Positions 7,198-15,629 are shown, numbered from the stretch's first letter. The stretch: 24,654 bases of DNA from a virus (IMGVR_UViG_3300009152_000195:1-24654), one strand, 5' to 3'. Translations and numbers: made by a program. The notes: a model not told the origin generated them from the sequence alone.

Positions 7198-10100
7198 TTA
7201 TGCCGCACCTGCGCGAGCGAATGATTGTTGTTGTAAAACAGTAATATTGTTATTCGGTGTATTCGCTAGGGTATAGCTATTTGTAGCAGTCGTATAATCT
7301 ACCCCTGTTTTGTATAATACACCATTTGCGTATATATTTAAAGCCCCACTTGTAAAGTTAAATGAATAACTAGCCGTTCCTGTTTCTGTAAAAGTTATCA
7401 CATTGACAGGTGTTCCCGTAGGTGTTGTTGTATTGTTTCCACTAAATTGAATAATTACTAGCTTGCCTGTAGTGGTAGAAGGCAGATTGGTATAAGTATT
7501 TCCTACAATATCATAGTCTTGATCGGGAACAATTGTGCCATTCATAAATGGTATTTCGTAACCTGATTCAAAAGCCCATTCTGTAGGTGTGTAATCTGAA
7601 GCCGCAGTTAAATTAACTTCATATCGGCTAAACACAGGATAAGATGAGCTTGGCGCTCTGTAAGTATAAATGCTATCGCTTACTGAAGCCGATACTGCAC
7701 CACTAAAAGTTATTTCGCGAGTTGTGTAATTAACACTTGTTACTGTATAAAGTGTGGGTGTGCCTGTATTGCTAAATGACATTTGATCGCCAACATTAAT
7801 TAATTGGAATGGCAATTGTGCTGAATCATAAGTAACAACATTAGAAGCTACATTAGAAACAATTAAATAAGTAGGTGCATAATAAACACCGCTTGATACG
7901 GCTCTCATTGAAACTGAAGTAACTATATCACCTACAGTTGCACCTACATTTAATGTAAATGTTGATGTTGTTTCTGTGTAATCTGAAGTTGATAATAATG
8001 CGCCATTTACAAAGATTAAATCTTGACCTGCAATATAACCTGAAACTCTTGATGATGGTGTAAAGACTGTTTGACTACTTGTTGCCGTAAAGTTTTGAAT
8101 AGTCATAAAGAAGTCATCAGGCGTTGTAAAGCCTACCACTCGACCATAAATGTCAATGGTTAAGGTTGAAGCTGATCCTGTCTTTGTAGTTGGTCCACCA
8201 AAGTCCAAAAATTGATCTAATGATGCTACAACTTGACCATCGCCTGTATTAATAACTCTAATCTGCCCTGTGCCTGTCGTTGTTGTTCCTGTGCCAATAA
8301 ACTGACCTGTCGTTGGTTGCAAGTCAATAATATTTGTGCCATCAGGTAAAGCTGACCATAATTTAGGATCAAATTTATTAGTAGTTGTAGGAACAAAAGA
8401 ACCTGATCCTGAAGCGTATGCGGCAAAGTCTGTATCAAAACTAAAGGTTTGATTTTGACGATTAGCAAAGATTAAATAAATATTAGTGCCAAAAGCTGGA
8501 TCGGCAAGATACCAATTATAGTCTGCAGGGTTAGTTGAAGGGCTTGTGCCTTCTTGATTATAAATGCCGTAGTAAAGTTTATTTCTAGGATTTAAATCAA
8601 AACCACCACCGCTTATATCGTCTGCATAAGCTACAGATAGATATTGATATGGAAATTGGAATGTTCTTGGTCGCCATGCTAATACTGTAGAAGCTAAACT
8701 AAATGGGCTTGTCGCTATGCTATTGACCATTCTACTAAAGAAGTAATAATCACCTGAAGGAAGTCCTGATAGCTCTACAGGTGATGTTGTATAATTAATG
8801 GTGTAAGGATTGCCATTAGGCTGAATAGCAGTAGTGCCACCAAATATTAATTGAGTAGTTGTTGGGTATTGATAAACTGAATACCATATTTCAACATATT
8901 GAGTAATACCTGCGCTTGAAGTGGTAGGCGTTACAAAGATACTAGGAATTGTAATAGATGGATATGATGCGCTAACAACAGGTGCGGGAATAGTTCCAAA
9001 TGTTACAGGGCTACCAATACCTGAATTTGGGCTAGGTGCAAATTGAGTTATATTAACATCATCATAAACTTGTGGATTATATTCCATTAAATTAAGTGAT
9101 GCGGTTACTTGACCTGTATCACTAAATTTTTCAATGACTTTATTAATTCTAAATAGTTTAGCTTCCCAACCATAATTAGCATTGGTCATAGTAACTATAT
9201 CACCTGCTTCTAATTCAAGCCCTATAAAGTTAATTTCGCATTGAATTTGTAAATCTTCTCTAGCCGCTTCAAGCATTCTATTAGCTAGATATTGAGCTTG
9301 GACATTGTTATTAACTAAATAAAGATTAACTGATTGTTTATTGACGGGTTCGTTAGCAAATAAAAGACTAGGATTAATTGTAGCCAAATCAAAAGTAGCA
9401 GAATTAAAACTGTCTTTAGCAGAACCATCAGGATATTTAACTTCAATAACATTAAATGAATTATTAAGATCAATAGGTGTTACTGTAATGCCACCAATCA
9501 TATTGGTGTTATTAATGTCCATAGCTACATCATAATCAGGTGTTTGAACAACAACACCCCAAAGACCTAAAATTTCATTATATCTAACCAAGCAATCGCA
9601 ACAATCAGACATAGCCTGAATATTTTGCATAATTTTAAGGTTAGTATCTAAAGAACCATTAAATGTAAATCTAGGTTGAGTTGTTGTATTGCCATCATAG
9701 TTTGTATAAGTAAATGATCCACTAGAGTAAGTATTTAAAGCATTTAATGAAGTTGTATTAATGTTAGCTAAAGGGATTGCCGCACCATAACGAGTTGAAG
9801 TTAAATAATCTAGGAAACATGATCCTGGTGCTGATCTTGCATTAGTTAATTGAAAACGAGTTTGATTTAATCCTGTTAAATTTCTATCAGCATTATATTT
9901 TAAATGAACAATAGCAAAAGCACAGGAACTCATTAATTTGGTATTATCCCAAGTATAAATAAGATTAGATGCGCTTAATACTGATATAGCTGATTGAGAA
10001 GTATTGGTTGGGCTATTTGATCCATTGTTATAAAGATATATATCCATATACCCTGTTATATCTTGAGTTTCGCCTGTGGATTCATCAAGCAATCCTGTAA

Positions 10101-10563
10101 CTGCCGCACCGCTACCAAAGATTACTTTTTTACCACCCCAATAGACATTTCCAAAAGTTATAACATCAGGAGTGCCACCTGATTCAGAATTAGTAACTTC
10201 AGATAAAGCAAACACCCAATAGATATCTTGATTATCTTCAGATATAGTCATATCAGTAATAATGCCACCTGTATAAGCTGATCCATAAATAACAGGAATT
10301 TTATTGTCGCCTGCGGGTGGAATTTGTTGGCGGTTGCCAGGATTAGGTTGTTGAGCATTAAGATTAGATTGACTAGGTGCATCAGGCGCAAATATTTTAG
10401 ATAAAATAGATGAAGCAACCATATTAATAGCAAAGGCTACTGTGCTTACAATCCAAGCTTCAGTTCCTGCCGCTAATATAGCAGTAGCAATAATAGTTCC
10501 AATTGCGTATGCGGGTGAGCATAGCAAAAAGAATATTAAAAAATTAATTATAAAAACAATCAT
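7198..10563 (-). CDS. Tail tip attachment / central fibre protein (lambda J-like)
   Basis: A 1121-residue tip protein counted from the ATG at 10563. That start forms an ATGA overlap with the acetyltransferase stop; a TTG 9 nt upstream also reads in frame but is less likely. The N-terminus is very hydrophobic (MIVFIINFLIFFLLCSPAYA) and continues with a second apolar stretch to about residue 57. Then PNPGNRQQIPP and KIPVIYGSAYTGG match the entry of J-like proteins. FLDYLTSTRYGAAIP (about 250-264), NVIEVKYPDGSAKD (about 371-384) and the hub part LELEAGDIVTMTNANYGW (about 449-466) followed by KLFRINKVIEKF are typical of the J/tip family. Residues about 510-640 look fibronectin-like. Two copies of the beta module shared with the collagen-like fibre lie near 822-890 and 1055-1119. 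SDCCDC at about 319-324 is a local cysteine cluster. The protein caps the tail and probably contacts the receptor. Confidence 0.85.
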   Translation of the reverse strand: MIVFIINFLIFFLLCSPAYAIGTIIATAILAAGTEAWIVSTVAFAINMVASSILSKIFAPDAPSQSNLNAQQPNPGNRQQIPPAGDNKIPVIYGSAYTGGIITDMTISEDNQDIYWVFALSEVTNSESGGTPDVITFGNVYWGGKKVIFGSGAAVTGLLDESTGETQDITGYMDIYLYNNGSNSPTNTSQSAISVLSASNLIYTWDNTKLMSSCAFAIVHLKYNADRNLTGLNQTRFQLTNARSAPGSCFLDYLTSTRYGAAIPLANINTTSLNALNTYSSGSFTYTNYDGNTTTQPRFTFNGSLDTNLKIMQNIQAMSDCCDCLVRYNEILGLWGVVVQTPDYDVAMDINNTNMIGGITVTPIDLNNSFNVIEVKYPDGSAKDSFNSATFDLATINPSLLFANEPVNKQSVNLYLVNNNVQAQYLANRMLEAAREDLQIQCEINFIGLELEAGDIVTMTNANYGWEAKLFRINKVIEKFSDTGQVTASLNLMEYNPQVYDDVNITQFAPSPNSGIGSPVTFGTIPAPVVSASYPSITIPSIFVTPTTSSAGITQYVEIWYSVYQYPTTTQLIFGGTTAIQPNGNPYTINYTTSPVELSGLPSGDYYFFSRMVNSIATSPFSLASTVLAWRPRTFQFPYQYLSVAYADDISGGGFDLNPRNKLYYGIYNQEGTSPSTNPADYNWYLADPAFGTNIYLIFANRQNQTFSFDTDFAAYASGSGSFVPTTTNKFDPKLWSALPDGTNIIDLQPTTGQFIGTGTTTTGTGQIRVINTGDGQVVASLDQFLDFGGPTTKTGSASTLTIDIYGRVVGFTTPDDFFMTIQNFTATSSQTVFTPSSRVSGYIAGQDLIFVNGALLSTSDYTETTSTFTLNVGATVGDIVTSVSMRAVSSGVYYAPTYLIVSNVASNVVTYDSAQLPFQLINVGDQMSFSNTGTPTLYTVTSVNYTTREITFSGAVSASVSDSIYTYRAPSSSYPVFSRYEVNLTAASDYTPTEWAFESGYEIPFMNGTIVPDQDYDIVGNTYTNLPSTTTGKLVIIQFSGNNTTTPTGTPVNVITFTETGTASYSFNFTSGALNIYANGVLYKTGVDYTTATNSYTLANTPNNNITVLQQQSFARAGAA

Positions 10564-10994
10564 TGCATCCAATTTTCTTCTATTTTTTGAAATCCAAATC
10601 TTGAGTAATCAAGATTAGGGCTAGTGGTCATTTTAGTTACAGTAAATAATTTAATTCTGCCTTCTTGTTTTAATTGATTGGCGTAATCAATATATTCTTT
10701 TAATAATCTTATACCTACTATTCCCATTCTGTATTCAGGTTTGACATACCAAGCTAATTCATACATAGCATAAGTTTTATCACACCATATTGTAGGTGTA
10801 ATAATTGCCATAATAAATCCTATATTATCTTCAATAAATATAATGCCTTTGCCAGCAATAATTGTATCTATTAAAGAATAAATATAATCAGGATTATCTA
10901 ATTCTTTGTATTGCTCAATAGGGCTTTCATCACGAAACATTTTTAACATTTCGCCTAATTGTATCTTGTCGTATTTTGTAGCTTTTTTAATCAA
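10560..10994 (-). CDS. GNAT-family N-acetyltransferase in the tail-tip cluster
   Basis: A 144-residue protein with a GNAT layout. There is a mixed N-terminal helix region, then YELAWYVKPEYRMGIVGIRLL at about 78-98, matching the strand-4, P-loop and helix-3 element that binds the pyrophosphate of acetyl-CoA. The loop reads R-M-G-I-V-G instead of the canonical R-G-x-G-x-G/A, so one Gly is replaced by Ile. The C-terminus ends YSRFGFQKIEE, the usual GNAT 'GF' strand. I chose the TTG at 10994 because it overlaps the upstream TGA (TTGA) and has GGAAA about 8 nt upstream; the first ATG would remove the N-terminal strand. The stop overlaps the tip gene (ATGA). GNATs acetylate amines; the substrate here is unknown. 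In lambda-like and gene-transfer-agent tail clusters this slot commonly holds an NlpC/P60 peptidase, which I do not see in this window. Confidence 0.75.
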   Translation of the reverse strand: MIKKATKYDKIQLGEMLKMFRDESPIEQYKELDNPDYIYSLIDTIIAGKGIIFIEDNIGFIMAIITPTIWCDKTYAMYELAWYVKPEYRMGIVGIRLLKEYIDYANQLKQEGRIKLFTVTKMTTSPNLDYSRFGFQKIEENWMQ

Positions 10995-11584
10995 ATATCT
11001 TTTCCAAACGAATAGTTAATAGTTTCAATAAAATTAACTCGATTCATAGATGTATCGCCATTGTTCCAAAATTGCCAAGCATTGTCATTGGTATAACGAC
11101 CAGCATTTCTATTTTGAAGAATTATTTGAATACTTGAAGCTGAAGCAGTTATAACACCTACATAAGCTCTAGCTTCTTCCATGTATTGTTCTGAAATAGA
11201 AAAAGAGCTTATATAACCTGTAAAGAATTTATAAAGACCGCCTGTGCCGCCTGTAGTAATTAATTCATTTTGGTCATTAAAAAATCCATGCCACATTTCA
11301 ATAAGTGAACCTTTAATGTCATGTCCTAATACAAAACCTAAAAGAGCAGTATCAATACCAACCAAAGTAACAGTTGTTTCATTTGCGGTTGATTTAATGT
11401 CGCGTTGAACATCATTAACTTTAACTAATGATCCAAGCGCATCAAAAGGAAGTGCATCAACGGCAGGAATTGTAAGAACAGAGGGAGTTGTAGCAAAACG
11501 ATAAACACCATTAGCAGTCGTAAGTCTTACGAAATCTGCCATTCGTATATTATTAGTATTTTGTATTGGTGCTATTTCGTTCAT
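10991..11584 (-). CDS. Tail hub / tip-complex protein
   Basis: A 197-residue protein with a beta-rich core: FVRLTTANGVYRFATTPS near the N-terminus, GLYKFFTGYISSFSISEQY in the middle, and a C-terminal RNAGRYTNDNAWQFWNNGDTSMNRV. The C-terminal pattern (GR-x-T/S-N, then Q, then D-T/S near a short strand) resembles hub proteins that connect the distal tail to the tip protein, as in DUF2163-type or L-like proteins. It overlaps the upstream gene by ATGA and is followed by the acetyltransferase at a TTGA overlap. I assign it to the tail tip by order and fold pattern; the exact family is uncertain. Confidence 0.6.
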   Translation of the reverse strand: MNEIAPIQNTNNIRMADFVRLTTANGVYRFATTPSVLTIPAVDALPFDALGSLVKVNDVQRDIKSTANETTVTLVGIDTALLGFVLGHDIKGSLIEMWHGFFNDQNELITTGGTGGLYKFFTGYISSFSISEQYMEEARAYVGVITASASSIQIILQNRNAGRYTNDNAWQFWNNGDTSMNRVNFIETINYSFGKDI

Positions 11585-12264
11585 AATACCGCTTCTATTG
11601 CTTTAAATGATCCTGACCATGAAATAAAAGAATCATTAGTCATAGGAACAAAAGTGTATGCAGGATATTCTTGAAGTATAACAGGGAATGTAACGCCAAT
11701 ATAAGTATCGCCACCTAGTGATTGAGTTATGCCATATTGACCTATAACGGCTTCCATAGGGCTTGTTAATGTAGTCATAATAGTTCTGTGAACAGGAATA
11801 GATACAGTTGATCCTACACCTCTTACTACATCCGCAGTTGCTATATAAGCATAACGATCAATTTGTAAAAAGTCGCCTGTTTTAACAATGTATTCAGTTG
11901 ATCCCATTGTAGGAAGTGATCCCAATACAATAGTTTTATTTGCTGAAGTAATTTCATATTCACAAGCTGATATTTCAGCAGAAGACATATCACCTTGATA
12001 AGCAATATAATTCCACCAACCTGTAGAGCCAAAATTTAAATAAGATTCAAATTGGCGATCCACTTCACGCAAGTTAGATAATAAACTTCTATTTTGACTA
12101 TAAAGCAAATAATTCATTGGCTTCATATCAAATTGAAATGGTTGAACAGTAAGTATTTCTGAAGTAGAAATGCGTTGATTTCGACTTAACATTTGACCAA
12201 CAAATCTATGGTCATTAATACCGACTGATTCTGAAATTGCTAATATTTGATTTAATGTAGCCAT
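11581..12264 (-). CDS. Distal tail / minor tail protein
   Basis: A 227-residue beta-rich protein directly downstream of the tape measure gene, the usual place of the distal tail protein (Dit- or M-like). Visible pieces are FQFDMKPMNYLLYSQNRSLL, FESYLNFGSTGWWNYIAY, a mid domain with YIVKTGDFLQIDRYAYIA, and the end TFVPMTNDSFISWSGSFKAIE. The ending resembles lambda-like minor tail proteins that join the tube to the hub. The ATG lies 3 nt after the tape measure stop with a GAGA-type ribosome binding site. No signal or membrane segment is seen. The function comes from position plus a weak family resemblance. Confidence 0.6.
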   Translation of the reverse strand: MATLNQILAISESVGINDHRFVGQMLSRNQRISTSEILTVQPFQFDMKPMNYLLYSQNRSLLSNLREVDRQFESYLNFGSTGWWNYIAYQGDMSSAEISACEYEITSANKTIVLGSLPTMGSTEYIVKTGDFLQIDRYAYIATADVVRGVGSTVSIPVHRTIMTTLTSPMEAVIGQYGITQSLGGDTYIGVTFPVILQEYPAYTFVPMTNDSFISWSGSFKAIEAVL

Positions 12265-12267
12265 ATA

Positions 12268-14007
12268 TTATCTCGATTGCGGTAGTGATCTTTGAGCAGA
12301 TTGGTTAGCACCCCAAACTGCTTGTTTATTTTTAGCCAAAAATTGTGTTGCGCTTTGTGTATCAATAGCGCTCATATTAGCAATGTAAGGTCCATTATAC
12401 ACTACAGAAGGACCACCGCCCATAAGTGAGTTTATTCCATGATTAGGAATAATAGTTCCTGCTGATTTTGGAACAAACATTTCAGGACCATTTTCACCTA
12501 CTAATGAAGGACCACTAATATCGCCACCACCAGCTTTTCCTATATGAATTGATCCACCAACTGATCCTGTTGATCCTGTGAACATTCCACTACCGCCACC
12601 ACCAAATCCTAATAAACCACCAATAGAACCAAGTATAGAAGTCATTTGAGCGCGCATTTGAATTTTAATAAGATCAGCAATAATGCTTCTAGCAAGATCA
12701 CCAAATTTAAGTTTGCCTGTATTTACAAAAGTATCTAACGCTTGTTCCATATTTGAAGTTACAGATACAAAAGCTTGTTCACCCATTTTAGCTGCATTAG
12801 TAGCATTTTCAACATAACTTGTATAAGCTTTTTTCCAACCATATTCAAAAGTTTTTTGACTTTGTGCAATTCTATATTCTTCTTCAATTCTTGCTTTTTC
12901 TAATTCGCCCCATTTAGCAATTTGTTGAGCATTCATTTTATCTTCTACTTTTAATAAAAGCATTTTTTGTTGAATGTCATAAATGTCTAAAGCGCGTTTC
13001 TTTTCTGCTTCACCTAAAAATTCTAACTTTTGTTCTTCTTTAACTCTGCCCATTTTGGCTTGAGATATTTGCATTTCTTTTTCATAAAATTCTTTTTGCT
13101 TTTTAATAGTGTCTGCATTAGCAGCAACAATTTCTCTTACATCTTTTTTATCAGCAGCAATACCACCAATACCTGATAATATTCCTGGAGCTTTTGCACC
13201 TTGAACTGATCCAAATTCAGGCGCAGCAAAATCAATTTTTTTAGAACCAATTTTATCTAGGAAGGCAGCTTGAAATCCATATCGTTTTGCAATCTCATCA
13301 AATCGTTTTTGTTTTGCTTCAGATTGATCTATATAATTTGCTTGAGCTTCAATAAGACCTGCAAAAGTTTCAGCTAAACTTACTTTAAGTTTTAACCATC
13401 CAACTGCAAACTTATCCATTGAAGCATTGATGCGTTTAAAAGCAACTTCAGCTTCTTCAAACTGACCTTTGCTTTTTTCCATGTCTTGCGACAAGCCTTT
13501 GATATCAACGCCTTTAATTGCTTTGCCAAACATTTCCATAGCAATAGCATTGCGTTTAACAGGGTCTTCAATAGCGCCTAATTGTTTTACTACTTTTTCA
13601 AATAATTCTTGAGGTGAAAGAGTTTTTAAGTCTTTAATTGAAACGCCCATGCGTTGAAATGCTGCATGTGCATCTTTTGATCCTTTAGCAGCTTCATCAA
13701 TTTTATTATTGAAAGAAGCCATAAGTCTGCCAGCACTATCAGCATCACCACCATTGATGGCTAATGCTTGCGACATCCTTAATACTGAAGCAACGGACAT
13801 CTCATTTGCTTTTGCAACATCCGTTATTTTATCGGCATAATCTATTGCGGCTTTAGTAGCACCTATAAAAGCGGTAGCAACAACCGCAAGTCCAGCTTTA
13901 GCGCCAATACTAAATCCTTCTACTTTGCTTTTAGCTGCGCCAAGTCCTGCATTAAACTCGCCTGCATCAAGCCCAAGTAAAACCGCTAATCTTGAAATAA
14001 TAGCCAT
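12268..14007 (-). CDS. Tail tape measure protein
   Basis: A 579-residue tape measure, short for the family, pointing to a short siphovirus tail (roughly 80-90 nm if the usual 1.5 angstrom per residue holds). The N-terminus (MAIISRLAVLLGLDAGEFNAGL, then AKSKVEGF) is typical of phage tape measures and is followed by an apolar helix (GLAVVATAFIGATKAA). Residues about 290-400 form charged coiled coils. The C-terminal part is rich in Gly (GGLLGFGGGGSG) and has VGENGPEMFVPKSAGTIIPN, a motif repeatedly found near tape measure C-termini. The tape sets tail length and is ejected at infection. The ATG overlaps the upstream stop as TAATG. No lysozyme or peptidase domain is visible. Confidence 0.9.
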   Translation of the reverse strand: MAIISRLAVLLGLDAGEFNAGLGAAKSKVEGFSIGAKAGLAVVATAFIGATKAAIDYADKITDVAKANEMSVASVLRMSQALAINGGDADSAGRLMASFNNKIDEAAKGSKDAHAAFQRMGVSIKDLKTLSPQELFEKVVKQLGAIEDPVKRNAIAMEMFGKAIKGVDIKGLSQDMEKSKGQFEEAEVAFKRINASMDKFAVGWLKLKVSLAETFAGLIEAQANYIDQSEAKQKRFDEIAKRYGFQAAFLDKIGSKKIDFAAPEFGSVQGAKAPGILSGIGGIAADKKDVREIVAANADTIKKQKEFYEKEMQISQAKMGRVKEEQKLEFLGEAEKKRALDIYDIQQKMLLLKVEDKMNAQQIAKWGELEKARIEEEYRIAQSQKTFEYGWKKAYTSYVENATNAAKMGEQAFVSVTSNMEQALDTFVNTGKLKFGDLARSIIADLIKIQMRAQMTSILGSIGGLLGFGGGGSGMFTGSTGSVGGSIHIGKAGGGDISGPSLVGENGPEMFVPKSAGTIIPNHGINSLMGGGPSVVYNGPYIANMSAIDTQSATQFLAKNKQAVWGANQSAQRSLPQSR

Positions 14008-14315
14008 TATTCGCCTTTAAATTTATCTATACTAAATCCTGGTGCTTGGCTCATAAATGTTAATAATGAATCACTAGGATCAGCTTCTTTATCTTCATAG
14101 ATATAACCATAAGCACTACCAATGACACCTTTTAGATCATAAGGCAAACTACTACTTGGGCGCATATAATTAAATACCCCCGCAGTAAGCGTTCCTAGGG
14201 TTGTTATAAGACTTTTATTTCCAAGTAACCCATCAGCATACATGATAGATATTTCATTCATTGTAGCTTCATCTAATGCGTCAATATGTTGTATTGTATG
14301 CCCGTTAAAGACCAT
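14007..14315 (-). CDS. Tail assembly chaperone C-terminal (T-like) part, probably expressed by -1 frameshift
   Basis: The 102-residue open frame from ATG 14315, but its reading frame stays open upstream to about 14366, inside the end of the preceding chaperone gene. The sequence (ALDEATMNEISIMYADGLLGN, then YMRPSSSLPYDLKGVIG) resembles the T-like part of siphovirus tail assembly chaperones. No ribosome binding site precedes the ATG (GTTAAAGCTGCT-ATG), unlike most neighbours. This is best read as the extension of a G-T type fusion of about 270 residues made by ribosomes slipping back one base at the AAAG just before the TAA of the first frame. Such fusions bind the tape measure during tail assembly and are absent from the virion. 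Independent translation from the ATG is possible but less likely. Confidence 0.7.
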   Translation of the reverse strand: MVFNGHTIQHIDALDEATMNEISIMYADGLLGNKSLITTLGTLTAGVFNYMRPSSSLPYDLKGVIGSAYGYIYEDKEADPSDSLLTFMSQAPGFSIDKFKGE

Positions 14316-14347
14316 AGCAGCTTTAACTTGAGTTCTTAACGAGCGAG

Positions 14348-14818
14348 TTACTTTGAGCGGACTTCCTTATAATCAGGAGCTATAACTTCATTAATTTTAT
14401 CAACTAAAGTTAATTGAACTGCAAGTGGAAATTCTGATTCCACATCTTCATAATTTAAATCTTCTAATGATCCTGTTTCGGGAATAAGTAATTTAATATA
14501 TTCTACAATTCTATATTGTAAAACATGCTTATTCTTGGCAGCTTCCCTCATTGATCTGCCATCCACAATAATATCATTATCTGTAACTTCTACACCTTCT
14601 TCAGTTGTAATACCTTGAAGGTCTTTAATCATTAATTGATAAGCTTCTTCTACTTTAACCTCATCAGGTGTTTTAAAGTAATTATAAATAGCTTCAATTT
14701 CATTTACTGCTGGAATTCTTACTTTAAAAGTATGATTTCCTAATTCAAATGTTCGAGTTAAAACAGATAGCCTATTTTCCTCGTATTTTTTACCAAGAGC
14801 TGATCCTAATTTACTCAT
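14348..14818 (-). CDS. Tail assembly chaperone (G-like)
   Basis: A 156-residue soluble, acidic, helix-rich protein immediately upstream of the tape measure region, the conserved slot of the tail assembly chaperone. The body shows FELGNHTFKVRIPAVNEIEAI, then helices with MREAAKNKHVLQYRIVEYIKLLIPE and a final helix pair. It ends VRSK at TAA 14348. A good ribosome binding site (AAAAGGAAAATAAG) precedes the ATG. The gene after it lies in the -1 frame without its own binding site, supporting a programmed frameshift product. Its role is to coat the tape measure while the tube assembles. The call rests on position, composition and the frameshift layout. Confidence 0.75.
   Translation of the reverse strand: MSKLGSALGKKYEENRLSVLTRTFELGNHTFKVRIPAVNEIEAIYNYFKTPDEVKVEEAYQLMIKDLQGITTEEGVEVTDNDIIVDGRSMREAAKNKHVLQYRIVEYIKLLIPETGSLEDLNYEDVESEFPLAVQLTLVDKINEVIAPDYKEVRSK
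14351..14366 (-). promoter_or_regulatory. Candidate -1 ribosomal frameshift site
   Basis: The last codons of the G-like frame read CGC TCA AAG TAA (stop 14350-14348). The -1 frame is open from 14366, just after an in-frame TAA, through the T-like coding region. A tRNA-Lys on AAG can re-pair with AAA one base back while UAA waits in the A site. The site is not a perfect X-XXY-YYZ heptamer (C-TCA-AAG), so efficiency may be modest. Confidence 0.5.
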
Positions 14819-14821
14819 ATC

Positions 14822-15385
14822 TTATTTTCCTTTTGTGGTTGGGTTTTTAGCTTTAAATTTTTCTATATTTATTTTTAAAAGATTGCCTAATAAATTTGAT
14901 ACTGCTTGTTGCTGACTTTCTAATGAAATTCTTAAATAAGGTTTAGCACCTCTATTTGCAGTTCCAAATTCGTTTGCTATAGCGCGAGCATCATAAAAAA
15001 CACCAGCTTCTCTATAAAAATTTTTTCTAGCCTTTTTGTATTCAGCACCTTTTAAATTTCCATGAGCCGCATTAAGAGCAGTTTTTAATTTTTTAGGGAT
15101 TGGTCTAGTGGTAACTAAAGCGATAGCGGAATCAGTAGGTTGAACATATTTTGATTTCATATCTCTATTTGTAGGTCTGCGACTTACAATAGATAAAGAT
15201 TGATCTAACAATCCTGTATCTTTAGGAACTAATCCTTTAGCCATAGCTAATACAGGCTTCATGGCTTCGGCAACAGTCTTTACAAGGATTCTACTTGTTT
15301 TTTTGCTATCACCTATTTGAGTTCTTAAATCCTCAAATACTTCAAGCGTTTCAGAAACTCCTGACACTTGAAATTTTGTTTCCAT
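14822..15385 (-). CDS. HK97 gp10-like head-tail / tail completion protein
   Basis: A 187-residue basic protein of the HK97 gp10 type. Visible features are FQVSGVSETLEVFEDL at the start, LVPKDTGLLDQSLSI (about 53-67, the DTG-x-L-x-x-S signature), and YDARAIANEFGTANRGAKPYLRISL (about 130-154), the usual 'Y-x-x-x-x-EFGT...PxLR' element. A lysine-rich tail ends the protein. Members join or complete the neck and tail end. The ATG overlaps the upstream stop (TAATG). It lies after the tail tube gene rather than before it, where gp10-like genes often sit. The family call is firm; the exact neck role is less certain. Confidence 0.8.
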   Translation of the reverse strand: METKFQVSGVSETLEVFEDLRTQIGDSKKTSRILVKTVAEAMKPVLAMAKGLVPKDTGLLDQSLSIVSRRPTNRDMKSKYVQPTDSAIALVTTRPIPKKLKTALNAAHGNLKGAEYKKARKNFYREAGVFYDARAIANEFGTANRGAKPYLRISLESQQQAVSNLLGNLLKINIEKFKAKNPTTKGK

Positions 15386-15612
15386 TAATCTGCCTTAATT
15401 ATTTTATGATAAATCGCATTATTTAATTTAATTGCATAATCAACTGCTTCTTCAGGTGTAAGTTTATCCGCATGGTGTTTTGCAATCTCATGCGCTAAAT
15501 TAATTCCTGTTAAGCGTTGTTGGGCAAACCCAAACCAATTCTTTTGACCTGAACCAGCTTGGGATACCAAATAACTTAATAGATCATCAGTTGTTTTAAC
15601 TTGTGTTGTCAT
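15385..15612 (-). CDS. Small protein of unknown function (75 aa)
   Basis: A 75-residue mostly helical protein (MTTQVKTTDDLLSYLVSQ, then NWFGFAQQRLTGINLAHEIAK, then a terminal helix). I chose the ATG at 15612 because AAAGGA lies 6-7 nt upstream and the gene then begins after the tail tube stop; the longer TTG start at 15645 would overlap the tube gene and has no binding site. The stop overlaps the gp10-like ATG (TAATG), so translation is coupled to it. Small helical proteins here can be neck or assembly factors, but I recognise no family. Confidence 0.7.
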   Translation of the reverse strand: MTTQVKTTDDLLSYLVSQAGSGQKNWFGFAQQRLTGINLAHEIAKHHADKLTPEEAVDYAIKLNNAIYHKIIKAD

Positions 15613-15618
15613 TTCTTT

Positions 15619-15624
15619 TCCTTT
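15619..15624 (-). promoter_or_regulatory. Ribosome binding site deciding the 75-aa gene start
   Basis: AAAGGA lies about 6 nt before ATG 15612 and just after the TAA of the tail tube gene. It favours this ATG over the upstream TTG at 15645. Confidence 0.75.
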
Positions 15625-15629
15625 TTTAA

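Noticed and set aside
10563-10572. Upstream TTG start for the tip protein
   Set aside because: The ATG at 10563 forms an ATGA overlap with the previous stop, a better coupled start.
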